Part shown: positions 11,553 to 22,463 of the stretch, in pieces | How positions within the stretch are numbered: position 1 is the stretch's first letter | How the letters are laid out: the number at the start of each line of letters is the position of its first letter | NCBI GenBank assembly: GCA_023935145.1 | Contig: CM043700.1 | Location: 36,015,620 to 36,079,619 of the forward strand | Length of the DNA stretch: 64,000 nt | Origin: Bretschneidera sinensis | Lineage: Eukaryota; Streptophyta; Magnoliopsida; Brassicales; Akaniaceae | Direction: 5' to 3' | The notes under the pieces: generated by a model | Seen by the model: only the letters and a program-made list of their open reading frames with translations | The model's database searches: none | Told to the model about the DNA's origin: nothing | Made by a program: the position numbers and the translations under genes

Positions 11553-12867
11553 TGTTGCATCTTTATCTACCTAAATAAATAAGTAAATAATCATACTTGT
11601 TTTACTTGCAAGTGCACAAGGTCAATGGTAGCATAGTGTGCAAGTGTGAGATCATTTCCACAGGGATTGGTGAATTTCGTTTTTAGAATCAGTTTCTCAA
11701 TACAAAAAAATAGATATAACAGTTGAGTGTGATTTAATAATAACAAGAACATAGGGCTTTGATATCCACCTCTAATTATACTTTTCTAATGAGTAATGTG
11801 TCAATGCACTAGCCTTACTATGAATACCTAATGGTTGTCAACCTAAGGGCATGGTATCTACTCCTTCAGCTATTGATTTCTCTAAGCAACGAGTTAGGCA
11901 TGGTATCTACTCTAACTTTTTTCTTTCTTAAGGGATTCAGCATGGTATCTACTGAGTTGTTCCTTAAGAAAGCATAAGATTTATGAAAATTGACAACCAC
12001 ATGAGGCCTAGGGCATGATATCTACTCCTGGTTTCCCACGTTGATTAATCCAAGAATCTGGTGTGGATATCTTTTGTTACTAATTTCAGACCCAGGACTC
12101 GGTCATCCAAATTGATCTAACTAACAAGTCCATACCACATGCACATTTTGATCAGACATATATATATATATGAGGAATTTAAATAAACACAGGAATTAAT
12201 CAAGTTAAGCATCATAATCAAGGCTATTGCAAAGATAATCAATGAATGTATATATGGGAAAGCATAACTAGGGCTTCAATCGAGCCCTATAAAGAGTTAA
12301 TTACACATGCTGTCTAAGATAAGCATCATAACATAAACTAAACATAAAATATAAAACCCGAAGAATACTATGGAGACGGGTTGTCAATCCTCTCCAAAGT
12401 TTACAACTCCGAGCTAAGCAAAAGATAAAAGAAGAGATGTCTTTTGTGTGTGTTTACAGGTGTATTTATAGGGTTTGAATAACCCTAAAAGACTCTGGTA
12501 GCCCTAAACTTCCTAAAACGTAAAACCTCATTTATTTTCAAAACTGGTTTTGCAGTTTTACTGTTCACGCCCGTACATGTGCCCTCGATCGCATTCATTG
12601 TGCGCTCCATCGCAAGGCTGCGCTCGATCCTTTTTTGTGTGCGCACGAGCGCTGATGCACTCGATTGCACCCAATAGTGCGCTCGATCGCACTTTAGCGA
12701 GCATTTCTAGATTTCTTCCTTTAGGTGCCAAAAATGCTTCTTTTTCTCCAAGACCCTATAAAAACATGTGAAACACATAAATAAAGTAAAATGGACTAAA
12801 TTAACATAACTAAAGACTTAAAAATGTAAATAAAGGGGCTTAAATATGAATATTTAAGCACCTTTCA
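11553..12867. mobile_element. Solo LTR inserted in the viral intergenic region
   Basis: 1315 bp beginning TGTTGCATC and ending CCTTTCA, flanked on both sides by GAGTC (11548-11552 and 12868-12872). TG...CA ends plus a 5-bp direct duplication identify an LTR left by LTR-LTR recombination; read on the minus strand it starts TGAAAGGTGC. It has no coding sequence. Inside, a GCATGGTATCTACT-type word recurs at 11849, 11898, 11940 and 12013, and a GC-rich patch lies at 12560-12700. Family unknown; neither LTR type elsewhere in the window matches. Confidence 0.7.
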
Positions 12868-13154
12868 GAGTCAAAAAGCAAAAGTAGATGCTTGACAAAT
12901 CAAAAAGCAACAGCAGAAAAAGCCAAAAGCCAAAAAGAAGACCGACAATCCAAAAGCAAAAGGTCTGACGAGTCAAAAAGCAAAAGTAGATACTTGACAA
13001 ATCAAAAAGCAATAACAGAAAAAGCCAAAAGCCAAAAAGAAGACCGAAAGCAAAAGATGACTGACAACTCAAAGCACTCACAGATTCCATTCTATCTTAA
13101 ATCCGCACACCTAGATTCGAAGAACGTTGAAGTCTGTTCAAGATTTTATAAATA
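12868..13154 (+). promoter_or_regulatory. Probable viral promoter: 102-bp direct repeat plus TATA box
   Basis: Two A/purine-rich units start at 12868 and 12970 (period 102 bp) and share TGACGAGTC-like and GCAAAAG words. A partial older unit remains at 11529-11552, on the far side of the solo LTR. TATAAATA is at 13147-13154, about 200 bp before the primer-binding site. In caulimovirids the pregenomic RNA promoter lies in this place. Repeated units just upstream of the TATA box look like a duplicated enhancer; activity is inferred only. Confidence 0.55.
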
Positions 13155-13353
13155 TTTGTATTATCAGTGTATTGTTCAGAGTTTAGAAGTGCGAGCGAGA
13201 TTTTACTTTGTTTTGAGAGAAACCATTTTCCTCTTTGCACTGTAAGCTTCTTACTCTGGCAATTATATCTGTATTTTCAAATTTATATTTATCAAAGCAC
13301 ATATATATCTTTTCCAAATACTGTTTATTTTATTATTTGATCCTGTTTGCGTT

Positions 13354-13371
13354 TGGTATCAGAGCCATGTT
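13354..13371 (+). other. tRNA-Met primer-binding site of the pararetrovirus
   Basis: TGGTATCAGAGCCATGTT is complementary to the 3' end of plant initiator tRNA-Met and marks the minus-strand DNA start, the conventional first base of a caulimovirid genome. It lies 217 bp upstream of the movement-protein ATG at 13571 and is not adjacent to any LTR. Confidence 0.85.
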
Positions 13372-13640
13372 TGCGTTTCTCTAGATACTCTGTTCATCTT
13401 CATTATATGTTTATATCACTTTTTATCATTTGTTTTGCTGTGTCTGGGTTTTGGTAAAGCCGTTGGTCAGCCCTTGTTATACTATTGATCAGTCCGTTAT
13501 TGGATGGTCCCAGTAGGAACCATTCTGTGTAGAACACTCTGCTATTAAGCTTTATTTACATGTACTGTTCATGAATAGATTATTTAGAAGACGCCGGCAG
13601 GGTGATGATTCATCTGCGTCCGGTTCAAGTACATCATCCC

Positions 13641-14511
13641 TGTTGGAAATCACCTTGATAAGATGCCCAGGTGGTGATCTTCCAAACACCCAAGTCTAGA
13701 ATGACTTGTAAAGAAAAGACACAACAACCAAAGTAAGAAAAAAGACAAGCAATTGTTATCGAGGTTCAGTAATAGCCTACGTCCCCGTGAGTTCCTCTGA
13801 ACTCTCTACACTAAATCAATGGTTCTTTATAATACAGCAACCCTCTCCAAGAAACCTCAAGCTCTTGAAGAAACAAAGATGAGAAGAAAGAAAGTGATAG
13901 GACTATTACAAAAGCTCTCTACCCACTATTTATAGTACTTCTCTCTTTACAACCAACCTCTCTACAATGAGTCTCTCGTGTGTTTAATGTCTTTGCACTC
14001 TCACACACCACTTATTCACATCACATGTCTCTCAAGTTTTATCACATTGTTGTTGAGAATGAAGCTAGGTGACCCTTTATATAGTGCACCAACTTCTTGT
14101 CCAATCTTAAGAGTCAATATCCACCCTTAGATCTTGATGACCAATCAACCATGGCCCTCCATCAATCCTAAGTGATGCTGTGCATTTTAACCTTGCACCC
14201 ACACACTTAATAAGAGGCTGAATCAGGTGGAATATGTGTGCATCAATGTGCCTAGCGCCTAGGCACTGAACAGGGTATGCTGCGGCGTTAGGCAAAACAC
14301 CCTTTTCACCACTTTTTGGGCGCCGCGGCCTTGGATGAGGAGGGCTACAGTGCACACTGAAGCTAGACCTCCTGATGCTGTGAGCACTTCTTTATCTTAC
14401 TGAATAGAGGTGTGCACACACCCAAAGTGATGTGCACACTTGTGTGCACTCTTTTAACATGCTGAAATTTATTCTTCCAACCTTGGTTTAAACCTTAGAC
14501 AAAAACCAACA
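13641..14511 (-). repeat. 3' LTR of copia element 13641-19365
   Basis: 871 bp; ends TGTTGGAAATCACC at 13641 and CCAACA at 14511. A purine tract (AGACAAAGGTAAAGA on the minus strand) borders it at 14512-14530. It is 93 bp shorter than its partner; nearly all of the difference lies in the GC-rich island near 14260-14345. Open frames within it have no coding meaning. Confidence 0.9.
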
Positions 14512-14591
14512 ATCTTTACCTTTGTCTAAGCATTCAAACCCAAACCATTGTGTAGAGAACTTCAGGATCCAAACTCATCTTGAGTCATCAT

Positions 14592-15658
14592 TCAACCGAC
14601 TCCATTCCTAAGAAGTCCAAGGCAATGATTGGACCTTCTTAGAGGTAGAACCTTGGTGCCTAAATCTGCAAGACTTTCTTCCGTGGCCTTCTTGTCATCA
14701 TGAATGCATCCTTTCGTACCATTTTCTGGAATGTAATGATACCAAACATCCATATGCTTTGTCCTCTCATGGAACACTGAATTCCTCCACAAGTGCCACG
14801 CACTTTGGATATCCAAGACACCACAACCTACTCTTTTAGGACCATCCACTCGTCCAACAACCCTTTGCACCACATAGACTCCTTTATGGCTTCCGAAGCC
14901 ACTATGTATTCTGCCTCCGTTGTTGAGAGTGCTACCACCGGCTACAACTGAGCCTTTAAATACCTCAGCAACCACTTTATCCCAGGCCAAAGCTCATTTC
15001 CAGGATTACTCACAAATCTACTGAGAACACCCATTGCCTGAAAAATGTCGGGTCTAGTGCTTACCATCATAGATATGACTGGTCCAACCGCACTAGAGTA
15101 AGGGACATTTACCATTTCCTTATTCTCTTTATCCATTCCAGGACATTGTTTGCTGGAGAACTTGAAATGACCAGCAAGGGGAACCTTCACTGGTTTACCA
15201 TCTTCCATAGAAGACCGAGAAACCTTCAACTTGTTTTTCTCCCTTTCCCGAATTCTTCTCATACTAAGGATCTTTTGTGTAAGGCTGAGATCCTTCCTCT
15301 CGAACTCCTCACTGAGTTGAGATGTAAACCTTTTCATCCTCTCCCTGCTGTTCCGAACCAACAACATATCATTGGCATATATGAGGATAATCACCACTTC
15401 ATCCACCTTATGTCTAGGTGAGAATGTTTCTATAAAATCTATGTCTCTTCTTCGTGTGAACCCCTTCGCCACCAGCCTAGCCTTGTTCCGGACTTCATCT
15501 CTTGGAGGGTACCCTTCTTTGATCTTGTAAGTCCACTTACAATCCACAACTCTCTGTTTTCTTAGAATGTGCACCAATTCCCAGAAGTTGTTCTTCCTCA
15601 AAGAATCCATTTCTTCCTCTATAGCTAGCTTCCATCTTGGCGAATCCTTACATCCCAT
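14592..15658 (-). pseudogene. copia reverse transcriptase and RNase H, decayed
   Basis: 15658-14942 encodes RT with WTYKIKEG and KARLVAKGFT patterns. About 100 residues are deleted between the FSP block and the catalytic box, and that box reads Tyr-Ala-Asn-Asp instead of Tyr-Val-Asp-Asp, losing one metal-binding Asp. RNase H (14990-14592) keeps VFHERTKHMD and LADLGTKVL but is frameshifted at its start. Compare the better preserved homologue at 54645-56378. Confidence 0.8.
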
Positions 15659-15889
15659 GGCATCAATGTAAGTCTCTTATTCACTCATCTCTCTTTCTGT
15701 CCAAGGAGCTGCTGCATCCGCAAACCCATATCTTGAAGGTGATCCAACCAACCTTTTTTCTCAGTCTCTTATGAGTTGATAGTCCTTCTGACTCCCTACA
15801 TTATCCTCTTTCAGTTCAGCCTCCTCATGATTGTCCTGAACTTGGCATTCATCAATGGGCTCTACCTGGTCTGAACCCTCTTGCCTTCT

Positions 15890-16617
15890 TTATTCTACCT
15901 GAACCGAATTCTCTTTGATGCTATGCTCTACAAATACCGAACTGGTTTTCTCACTAGCCCCTGCAGGGTTAGTTTTCTCCAAATAAGGAAATAACAATTC
16001 ATTAAAAATGACATCCCTATTTATTATGAGTCTCAATCCTTCTTTCTCTAAGGACCACAATCTATACCCCTTAGCCCCTTCCCCATATCCTAGAAACACA
16101 CATTTTCTAGATCCTGGGCTAAGTTTATCATCTTTTTGTTGTGCATATACAGCACACCCAAAAGTCCTAAGGTTGTCCAACTTAGGGGGTTTTCCACTCA
16201 CATCTCTTCGAGAGTCTTATAGTACACAATCTTAGAGGGTGATCTATTAACCAAATACGCAGTAGTAGACACCGCTTCCCCCTAAAAACATTTGGGTAAT
16301 CCGGATCCATCTAACATGCACCCAACCTTTTCCATAAGGGTCTTATTCATCCTCTCAGCAACTCCAATTTGTTTAGGGGTTTTCACAACCGTTCTATGTC
16401 TTGGAATGCCATTTAACCTACAGAATTGATCAAGTTCTTGGTTAAAAATTTCTAAGCCATTATCGATTCTTATCCCTTTAACTACCTTGCCCATTTGAGT
16501 CTCCACTAGCTCTTTCCACACCACTAATTTATTCAAGGCATCTGATTTATTCCTAACCAAATAAACCCAAACCTTTCTTGAATAATCATAAATAAAAGAT
16601 AGAAAGTAAAAGTCACC
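15890..16617 (-). pseudogene. copia integrase, decayed
   Basis: 16560-16282 carries the core with TPKQIGVAERMNKTL, including the last Glu of the D,D,E triad. 16201-15890 carries the C-terminal region with CVFLGYGEGAKGYRLW. Stops near 16215 and 16285 separate the parts. The enzyme would insert element cDNA into the genome. 15659-15889 is the degenerate linker to RT. Confidence 0.75.
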
Positions 16618-18081
16618 TCATTGTGTTAGTGTCCTTGCTGGTCCCCAAAGATCTGCATGAATGTAGTCAAGAATGCCCCTAGACTTGTGCACTCCGGTGT
16701 TGAAGCTGACTCGATGTTGCTGCCCAAGAACACAGCTCTTGCAGAAATTGAGTTTCTCTACCTTGTCACCATTAAGTAACCCATTATTGCTGAGAACTTG
16801 CAGCCTTTCTTCACTTATATGTCCCAAGTGTTTATGCCAAAAAACCGCCTTATCTATCTTAGCCATCAATCTTGCTGCTTGATCCTTGATGTCTATGTCT
16901 CCGATCATCTCATAGAGACCATCTTTCATTGCTGCTTTGATCACTATCAAAGATCCCTTGGCTACCTTGATATTTCCTCCCTCTATCTTGCATGTGTATC
17001 CTATGGAATCCAGCTGTCCCAATGAGATCAAATTCCTCCTCAAATCCGATAGATACCTCACATTCTCCAGCAGTCTTGTCATTCTATCAAACATCCTCAC
17101 CTGGATGTCTCCCGTGCCCCTCACTTGGTAAGAAATATCATTCCCCAAGAAAACCCTTTCATCATTGGTTTCCTTGAAATTCTTGAACCAATCCAGGTGA
17201 GGGCACATGTGATGAGTGCACTCGGAATCCAAGATTTCCTGCTGCTTTCTTGCCCTCTGCTCATACCCAAGCACATAACAAGAACATCATCATCTTGTTG
17301 TTCTATTTTGGAAACCGAAGCCTCTCCATTCTTGGTATGGCTTCTTCCTCTATCCCTTATCTTCTCATTGTAATCTTTCTTAACATGACCCTCTTTATGG
17401 CAGTGGAAACATCTCCCATGGCTCTCTCCTCTACCTCTGTCCCAGTAGTAGCTATGCATGTTACTATGCACTCTCCCATGGCTCTCTCCTCTACCTCTGA
17501 CCCGGTAGTAGCCATGTATGTTACTGTGCACTCTTCCATGGCTCTTTCCTTTACCTCTGTCCCAGTAGTAGCCATACATGTTATTGTGCACTCTACCATG
17601 GCTCTTTCCTCTACCTCTGTCCCAGCAGTAGCCATGTATGTTGCTGCCATACTGAGTTGCTGGCTTTCTTTTAATGAACAACCTTCTTCCACTTGATGCA
17701 CTCCTCATATTGGCATCAAGATCATCTTGCAACTCTTTATTAGGATCAAATTTAAAAGCAAAGATTCTTTTACAAAGATACCTCTTATTAGGGAGAATCT
17801 TGGCAAGAAATAACTCAACTAGTTTCTTCCATATGACAGCTGGATCTTCTGAGTCTCCGCACTCCCTTGTGACATTATCCGACATGTGTAAGAAAATGGT
17901 GCTGTATACCATCTTCTTCATCTCATTTCGCTGGTCCTCTGTGGTACTTGCTGGAAAAGTGTCATCTCATCCAATCGCCAAATCCACCTTTTGTTGCACA
18001 AGAACTGCCTTGATCTTCCGCTTCCATAGGAAAAAAATCTCTCTTTCCATCAAATTTCTCAATACTGAAATTTGAACCCAT
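16618..18081 (-). pseudogene. copia gag, protease and pre-integrase domain
   Basis: Start codon at 18081 on the minus strand. The frame is lost within about 60 bp and resumes at 17921. Gag shows the UBN2 pattern and a zinc knuckle whose last Cys is Tyr (CHKEGHVKKDY). The protease motif is Asp-Ser-Glu instead of Asp-Ser-Gly, so it is inactive. The pre-integrase HHCC finger (HKHLGHIS ... CKSCVLGQQH) is intact in 17274-16618. An unusual Gly/Arg/His/Tyr-rich 20-residue repeat sits just before the knuckle. Confidence 0.8.
17416..17655 (-). repeat. 60-bp minisatellite in gag, four units
   Basis: CCATGGCTCT recurs at 17416, 17476, 17536 and 17596, exactly 60 bp apart. Translated on the minus strand each unit is a 20-residue block of the type SHGRVHSNMHGYYWDRGRGK. 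The related elements at 42690 and 52970 have a single such block before the zinc knuckle. Confidence 0.9.
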
Positions 18082-18142
18082 CTTGCAGAGAAGATCCCTT
18101 GATTTATGCAGCATCCACAAATGCTTTCCAACTTCTTCTAAA

Positions 18143-18340
18143 CCTCAAGAACACAGATCGAAGATTGCTCTCAATACCGTTCTTGAATCAACCTCAAGAA
18201 CACGATCAGATCTTGATTTTTACTCCGTTCTTGAATCACCCTCAAGAACATGATCAGATATTGATCTTAACTCCATCTTTGATTCACCTCAAGAACACGA
18301 TCAGATATAGATCTTAACTCTGTTCTTGAATCACCCAAGA
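18143..18340 (-). repeat. Leader tandem repeat, four units of about 49 bp
   Basis: CCTCAAGAACA-type words recur at 18143, 18192, 18240 and 18288 between the primer-binding site and gag. Most units contain the dyad TTCTTGA...TCAAGAA, able to form a hairpin in RNA. Homologous leaders have two units (41922, 44622) or one (52231). Confidence 0.8.
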
Positions 18341-18388
18341 AGTTGACCTCCGATTCTTGGAGTCTTGCTTCGACACCCGACTGCACTA

Positions 18389-18400
18389 GCTCTGATACCA
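18389..18400 (-). other. tRNA-Met primer-binding site of copia element
   Basis: On the minus strand TGGTATCAGAGC, one base after the 5' LTR end at 18402. It primes cDNA synthesis from initiator tRNA-Met. Confidence 0.85.
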
Positions 18401-18401
18401 C

Positions 18402-19365
18402 TGTTGGAAATCACCTTGACAAGATGCCCAAGTGGTGATCTTCCAAACACCAAAGTCTAGAATGAGTTGTAAAGAAAAGATACAACAACCAAAACAAGAA
18501 AGAAGACAAGCAATTGTTATCGAGGTTCTGCAATAGCTTACGTCCCCGTGAGTTCCTCTGGACTCTCTGCACTAAATCAATGGTTCTTACAATCACAACA
18601 ACCCCTCTCCAAGAATCCACAAGTTCTTGAAGAAACAAAGATGAGAAGAAAGAAAGTGATAGGACTATTACAATTGCTCTCTACCCACTATCTATACTAC
18701 TTCTCTCTTTAAAACCAGCCTCTCTACAATGAGTCTCTCCTGTGTTTAGTGTCTTTGCACTCTCACACACCACTCATTCACATCACATGTCTCACAAGTT
18801 ATATCACATTGTTCTTGAGAATGAAGCTAGGTGACCCTTTATATAGTGCACCACCTTCTTGACCAATCTTGAGTGTCATTCTCCACCCTTAGATCTTGAT
18901 GACCAATCAACCATGGCCCTCCATCAATCCTAAGTGATGCTGCGCATTTTAACCTTGCATCCATGTACTTAACAAGAGGCTGAATCAGGTTAATCATGTG
19001 TGCATCAGTGTGCCTAGCACCTAGGCACTGAACAGGGCATGTTGCGGCGCTAGGCAAAACACCTTTTTCACCACTTTCTGGGCGCTGCAGCCTTGGTGAG
19101 GGAGAGGTGCGGTGCTGTCCTTCCTCCAGCACCTCTGTTGTTGGGAATTGTAGCTTGGGAGAAGGAGGGCTATAGCGCACACTAAAGCTAGACCCCTCAC
19201 AGCTGTGCACACTTCTTTGTGTTGCTGAATAGAGGTGTGCACACACACCCAAAGTGATGCGCACACTTGTGTGCACTCCTTTAACATGCTGAAATTCATT
19301 CTTCCAACCTTGTTTAAACCTTAACCATGTTTAAACCATGTTTAAACCTTATAAAAATACCAACA
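18402..19365 (-). repeat. 5' LTR of copia element 13641-19365
   Basis: 964 bp, starting TGTTGGTATTTTTAT on the minus strand at 19365. Compared with the 3' LTR it has about 76 extra bases in the GC-rich island near 19090-19170 plus small indels, so the pair is clearly diverged. Confidence 0.9.
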
Positions 19366-20419
19366 ATCCCCTCCAAGATATGATGATCAAGTAGATCATG
19401 CTATTCAAAACCCCAACAGTGCTATAAACAGTCAAGAAATCAATATTGCCAAGATTGAGCAAGATCTGCTCAATTGGCATATACTCAAACAAAATATAAA
19501 TAGAATATATTAAATAGGTACTTTTGATTTCAAATCGGATTATTCAATCAAAACTACAAAACAAACTTATTGTATTAATAGAGAACATGAAAGTGTTAAA
19601 TTGCTTTCATTACCCTCAATTCAAAAACATAAGCAAGAAGGTTTTAGATATTTGCATATAGGACTAGTTCAAGTAGCTACTAAACCATTACACCGTTTAG
19701 GTATTGATACACATGTATTAATGGTTTTAAGAGATGCTAAGCATCTTAATTTTACAAATTCATTATTATCCCTTGTAGAATCAAATTTACACAATGGACC
19801 CGTTTATTTCATTTGTTATCCAAACTTTTCAATAAACCTTTATGATCCTCATTTAACTGACATTTTAACTTTAGATATTCAATTAAAAGGATTAGATATC
19901 AAAACATGTACTAGAAACCTGAATTCGATATACTAAGTTTATTATAAAGTTATGACTACAAAAATTAATCCTAAAGCCCTTCTTCAGACCAAATCGGGAG
20001 AAACACTGCTTATTGAAGCAAATACAATTCATGCTAATACTATTACTCCCAAGCTTTTGAAATGGGATCAAATCACTGTCCCTGATCATTGGAAGCTTGA
20101 AGCCTTATGTCCTCTAAAAGTTATCGCCAACTCCATTGTATCTCAAATTGATGAACATAGATATGGTAGTGTGGTTATTAGATTTACACCTAATGATTCC
20201 CAACAACTCTCTAGAACTTCTAATTCTAGACGAATTAGAACCTCGCTCTATGATGACCCTCAAATTATTCCACCTCGATATACTTTTGATATTTCATCTA
20301 GGAACTCCAAACAAAGTTTATTGGGAGTCAATTTTGACCCTGTTATACCTAGAGGATTCTATGAAACAAGCTCTGTCAAATCAGCTATATATCAATCTCA
20401 AGTAGGAGAGTCATCTTAA

Positions 20420-22463
20420 GTAGGAGACCCATAAAAAAAAATAATAATGGAGCATATTCTCCAACCCAATCTGATATGGTATATGATCATGATCATGAAC
20501 TTAATGTTATAATGAATTCTAATTTTGAAATAGATAAAATCAGACTCAAGAATAATTTTTTTATCTCCAGCAAATAAGGCCAAAACTGATTGGTTTATGG
20601 CAAATTTTTCTATTGAATCAAGATCTCAGATTCGTGAAGAATGATACACTCATATGAAAGAAATACAATTCAATATGTATTTCTTTGATTTCTTTGAGAT
20701 GTACACATTCAATAATAAAATTTTCAACCCCTTTGCCCAAAATCATCATGATTTAGAAAAACATAACGAAATAGATATTATTACCTAACTTGATCAATTA
20801 TGGACAACATTAAATGATCAAAAAATATCATCTATTCATCCACATTTACAAAAAATTGTTATAAGAGTACCCCACTATTCATCTGCCATAATAACATCCC
20901 TATTTAAACAAGCAATTGGTCCTGATGATCGTCCTGTCCTAAGTAAAGAAATTCAAAATATTTATTCTCAGAATAACTTCACCAACCAAAATCTCCACAC
21001 TATTTCAAATCAACTTAACTCTATAGCTACTTCCATTGACTCCCTTGATGAAAAGGTGAGTGTTTCCACTCCAAAACTCCCCAGGAGAGAATTCCCTCCA
21101 ATTATTCAAAAGCCTATCCAATCCCATTTATCCCAACCAATTTTTACACCTATAAATATTGATTTTTTTTTTTAATCAAACTTGATAATTCTGATGATAT
21201 TTTAAAATCAATAAATGAAATATTAAGGGGATTATCCTTTACATCAGAAGGACCCTCAAACAATATTAATGTTATAGAAAAAAAATATTATCAATGAAAT
21301 CAAAGAGTCCAATGATATTAATAAAATATATAGAAGAAATTTCAATAATGCACCTCTGCCCAAAACTAGAAACTATTACCCTAGACCAACCCCTCCAGAT
21401 TTACAATATGAAGAAAGAACTTTTGCTACTCATGCAAGATATGATGACACTTCAATATATGAGTGGAATATAGACGGAACAAGTGAACATATGATTATAA
21501 ATACCCTTCAAGAAATGACTATGGCAGCTATTGCCTATAGGACAAGAAGTGACAACATAGACAAAAAGGTAACTCTTGCTATAATTGCTGGGTTTACTAG
21601 AACCCTTAAAGGATGGTGAGATAATTACCTTACAGAACAAAATCAAAACGAAATCACTGAAGCAACCATACTAATAAATACTACTCAAACTGTCCAAAAC
21701 CCACAAACTGGAGAAATGATATCCAAGGTAGTACCTATAAACCAAGAAAATGCATTTGAAACCCTAATATATGCTATTACCAAACACTTCATTGGAGGCC
21801 TTGATAAATTTGTAGCAAGATCCTCTAAAATACTTATAAACCTAACTTGTCATACTTTTCAAGATTTCAGATGGTATAAAGATGTTTTTCTTGCCAAAGT
21901 ATTTACAAGAAAAGATAGTAATAATGCTTATTGGAAAGAAAAGTTCATATTCAGATTTCTTAAATTATTTGCTAAAAAGGTTAGACAAAGGATCAGAGAC
22001 CTAAATGGTGGATCTGTTCCTTATGACCATATTTCTTATGGAGAAATCATCAGCTACATAAATTATGAAGGTCTAGCAATATGCAATGACCTTAAACTAA
22101 AATCAAAAATGAAATCAGAACTGAGTCAAAGTAGAAAAGAATTAGGATCATTTTGTAGTCAGTATAGCTATGAAACCCTAAGAGCCCATCAGTCGAAAAT
22201 TAAAAGAAACAAAAGTTTTTCAAAAGACAAAAATACAAAAAACCTATAAAATCTTCCTTTACCCATAAAACCCAAAAACCTAGTTTTCGAAAAACAAAAA
22301 AATCCCAAACTCCCTCAAAAGCCTGTTTCAAGTGTGGATGACTTGGACATTGGGCAAAAAATATTAAGATTAAACAAAAGATTAATGAATTAGATATTGA
22401 GGAATCTCTAAAGCAACAATTGACAAAGGTAATGGTAAATGACTCTCAAACAGAAGAAGAATA
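20420..22463 (+). pseudogene. Pararetroviral linker and coat region, copy B
   Basis: 20420-21170 is the segment between movement and coat domains, with stops near 20642 and 20786. 21171-22460 repeats the coat region of 7305-8580 with high similarity. The best open part is 21716-22249 (177 residues), which keeps the frame that copy A loses near 8086. The zinc knuckle CFKCG...LGHWAK at about 22328 keeps its Cys residues but has a stop inside. Homology to copy A stops at about 22463, exactly where MADS-intron sequence starts. Confidence 0.75.

Larger units (their letters stand above)
13641..19365 (-). mobile_element. Ty1/copia element (family A), full length but dead
   Basis: 5725 bp with LTRs at both ends and the perfect target duplication ATCCC (13636-13640 and 19366-19370). 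On the minus strand the order is LTR, primer-binding site, gag, protease, integrase, RT, RNase H, purine tract, LTR, the copia order; UBN2-type gag and overall similarity suggest the Tork/Tnt1 group. It inserted into the viral movement-protein ORF. It belongs to the same family as the array at 40872-47231. Multiple stops, frameshifts, an RT deletion and lost catalytic residues make it immobile. Confidence 0.9.
13571..20419 (+). pseudogene. Pararetroviral movement protein region, split by copia
   Basis: The polyprotein start codon is at 13571; its first 70 bp end at 13640, where a copia element sits until 19365. The frame resumes after the target duplication at 19371. It carries a 30K-superfamily movement protein (LHIGLVQVATKPLHRLGID near 19650-19706) and continues to 20419 in the same frame, apart from in-frame stops at 19511, 19934 and 20417. 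In live viruses the protein opens plasmodesmata for spread between cells. The insertion alone abolishes function. Confidence 0.75.

Noticed and set aside
12868..13065. Regularly spaced A-rich repeats that might suggest a CRISPR-like array
   Set aside because: Only two 102-bp units with near-identical interiors, no constant repeat with variable spacers, and a plant viral context.
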